A stretch of DNA of 5,874 nt from Deltaproteobacteria bacterium (GTDB taxonomy: Bacteria; Desulfobacterota_B; Binatia; UBA9968): assembly GCA_022545745.1 (NCBI GenBank), contig JACZQL010000108.1:1-5874 (forward strand), written 5' to 3'. How positions within the stretch are numbered: position 1 is the first letter of the stretch; the number at the start of each line of letters is the position of its first letter. This document shows, one piece after another, positions 4,856 through 5,874 of the stretch. A model generated the notes under the pieces. It was given only the letters and a program-made list of their open reading frames with translations. It was not told where the DNA came from and searched no databases. The translations under genes were made by a program, and so were the position numbers.

Positions 4856-5874
4856 TCAAATGGTTTCGGATAGGTGAGATGACTTACCAAAGCAGCACTT
4901 TTTATATTTCCGGCCACTGCCACAGGGGCAGGGGTCATTGCGGCGCACTTTTGGGGGCGCTGTTGCTAAGTCCTCGGCGCGAACGATGGCCATCAGCTGC
5001 TCAATGGGCTGCCCGGCCTGCGCCAGGGAGGCCATCTGTTGCCAGTAAGGTCGGCTGTGGATGAAAAAGCGTTTGAGGCCTGCACAAAGGTAGTTCAGGC
5101 CGTCTTCGCCGTCTGGAGTCTGGATAAAACGGTCCTTTGGGCACCCGCCGTTACACATGTCACGGACCTCACACTCGCGACAATATCGGGGTAAGGTATC
5201 CCGCTTGGCCTCACCGAATTTTCTCTGCGCCTGGCTATCCAACATCGCGGCCAGTGGCGTCTCGTTGATATTCCCTATAAGATATTCCCGTTCCACGAAG
5301 TGATCGCAGGAATAGAAGTCTCCGTTGTGCTCGACGATCGGGATATCGCCACAGGTCTCACGAAAGATGCACAGCGAATGCTCCATCCCAAAGGCTGGTC
5401 TTGCTGCCTCATCGAATATCTGCACCATGATCCGCCCCACGTCGTTTCGGATCCACTCGTCGAAGATGGTACAGAGAAATATGCCGTAAGCTTCGGAAGG
5501 AACCGTGTGTGGAGTGGCCCCGCTCTCAGTGCCCTTTTCCGGCTCCACGAAGGGTAGAAACGTTAGGTACTCTGCCCCAATCTCCTTGAAGAATCGGTAC
5601 ACGGCTGTCGGGTGGCGGACGTTCTGATTATGGACCACACAAAGGAGATCCGTAGAGACTTTATGCTTTCGCAGGAGTCGATAGCCACGCATGACTTGAT
5701 TATGGGTTGGCTGCTGGCCTTTGGTGACACGGTAACGGTCGTGCAATTCCCGCGGACCGTCCACGCTGATCCCAACGGAAAAACCTTCCTCCGCGAAAAA
5801 CCGGCACCATTCATCATCAAGCAAGGTCCCGTTGGTCTGGATGCCGATGGCGATTTGACGGTGGAGGCAACGGT
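4856..5874 (-). CDS. Radical SAM/SPASM anaerobic sulfatase maturase-like enzyme with SEC-C tail, N-terminus outside the window
   Basis: The frame runs off the right edge; 338 residues are visible, so the N-terminal Cx3Cx2C radical SAM cluster motif is not seen. IQTNGTLLDDEWCRFF and GISVDGP (about 5760-5842) are typical of anaerobic sulfatase-maturing enzymes, which oxidise a Cys or Ser of a sulfatase to formylglycine without O2. Counting from the TTG codon at 5824, the SPASM cysteines are C152, C158, C173, C215, C218, C224, C228 and C247. As I recall the Clostridium perfringens enzyme, these gaps match or differ by at most one. D174, right after C173, corresponds to its catalytic Asp. The last segment holds a SEC-C zinc motif, CPCGSG-x6-CC (299-311), preceded by RRND. 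That motif, known from SecA tails, is found on some members of this group. TTG 5824 is internal, not a start. No sulfatase gene is in the window, and other peptide-modifying SPASM roles remain possible. The response regulator gene follows 244 bases downstream. Confidence 0.88.
   Translation of the reverse strand, partial: RCLHRQIAIGIQTNGTLLDDEWCRFFAEEGFSVGISVDGPRELHDRYRVTKGQQPTHNQVMRGYRLLRKHKVSTDLLCVVHNQNVRHPTAVYRFFKEIGAEYLTFLPFVEPEKGTESGATPHTVPSEAYGIFLCTIFDEWIRNDVGRIMVQIFDEAARPAFGMEHSLCIFRETCGDIPIVEHNGDFYSCDHFVEREYLIGNINETPLAAMLDSQAQRKFGEAKRDTLPRYCRECEVRDMCNGGCPKDRFIQTPDGEDGLNYLCAGLKRFFIHSRPYWQQMASLAQAGQPIEQLMAIVRAEDLATAPPKVRRNDPCPCGSGRKYKKCCFGKSSHLSETI

Noticed and set aside
4816..5064. Plus-strand open frame of 82 residues over the end of the radical SAM gene
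   Set aside because: It is antisense to the SEC-C and SPASM tail, which is clearly the real coding frame. The GGGAGG motif at 4820-4825 lies inside the frame, after its start codon, so it cannot serve as its ribosome site.

Overview
The window looks like ordinary bacterial chromosome: dense genes of moderate GC (a little above 50% by eye), TTG and GTG as well as ATG starts, and a good match to a sigma-54 promoter. The gene mix (non-heme diiron proteins, a MATE exporter, a flavin disulfide reductase, a lone response regulator and an anaerobic sulfatase maturase-like radical SAM enzyme with a SEC-C tail) suits a Gram-negative lineage such as Desulfobacterota, NC10 or Proteobacteria. Nothing in the window fixes the phylum. 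No tRNA, rRNA, insertion sequence, CRISPR array or phage gene was seen.

Left half, plus strand. The window opens inside a gene whose C-terminal part (ends 407) carries the H-x3-D-x2-H metal-ligand pattern of heme-oxygenase-like diiron oxidases (the TenA/PqqC/CADD fold). A 143-base gap with a possible sigma-70 promoter follows. Then comes a complete ferritin-like four-helix diiron protein (551-1222), and after 107 bases a 450-residue MATE-family exporter (1330-2682). Two different O2-using diiron scaffolds beside an exporter could form an oxidative tailoring and export or detoxification module. That is inference from position only.

Right half, minus strand, convergent with the left half across an 18-base junction at 2683-2700. 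In transcription order: a radical SAM/SPASM protein of the anaerobic sulfatase-maturing type, cut by the right edge, with a C-terminal SEC-C zinc motif (4856-5874); a 244-base gap holding an AT-rich hairpin, a perfect 8-base inverted repeat and a sigma-54 type -24/-12 element; a single-domain CheY-like response regulator (4246-4611); and a class I pyridine nucleotide-disulfide oxidoreductase (2701-4119). The oxidoreductase resembles dihydrolipoamide dehydrogenase but has NADPH-type residues in its second Rossmann fold and an extra cysteine pair in its C-terminal tail.

No single pathway is evident. The most interesting points are the paired diiron proteins next to an exporter, the sigma-54 control inferred for the orphan response regulator, and the unusual cofactor and tail features of the disulfide reductase. 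No gap between genes exceeds 300 bases.
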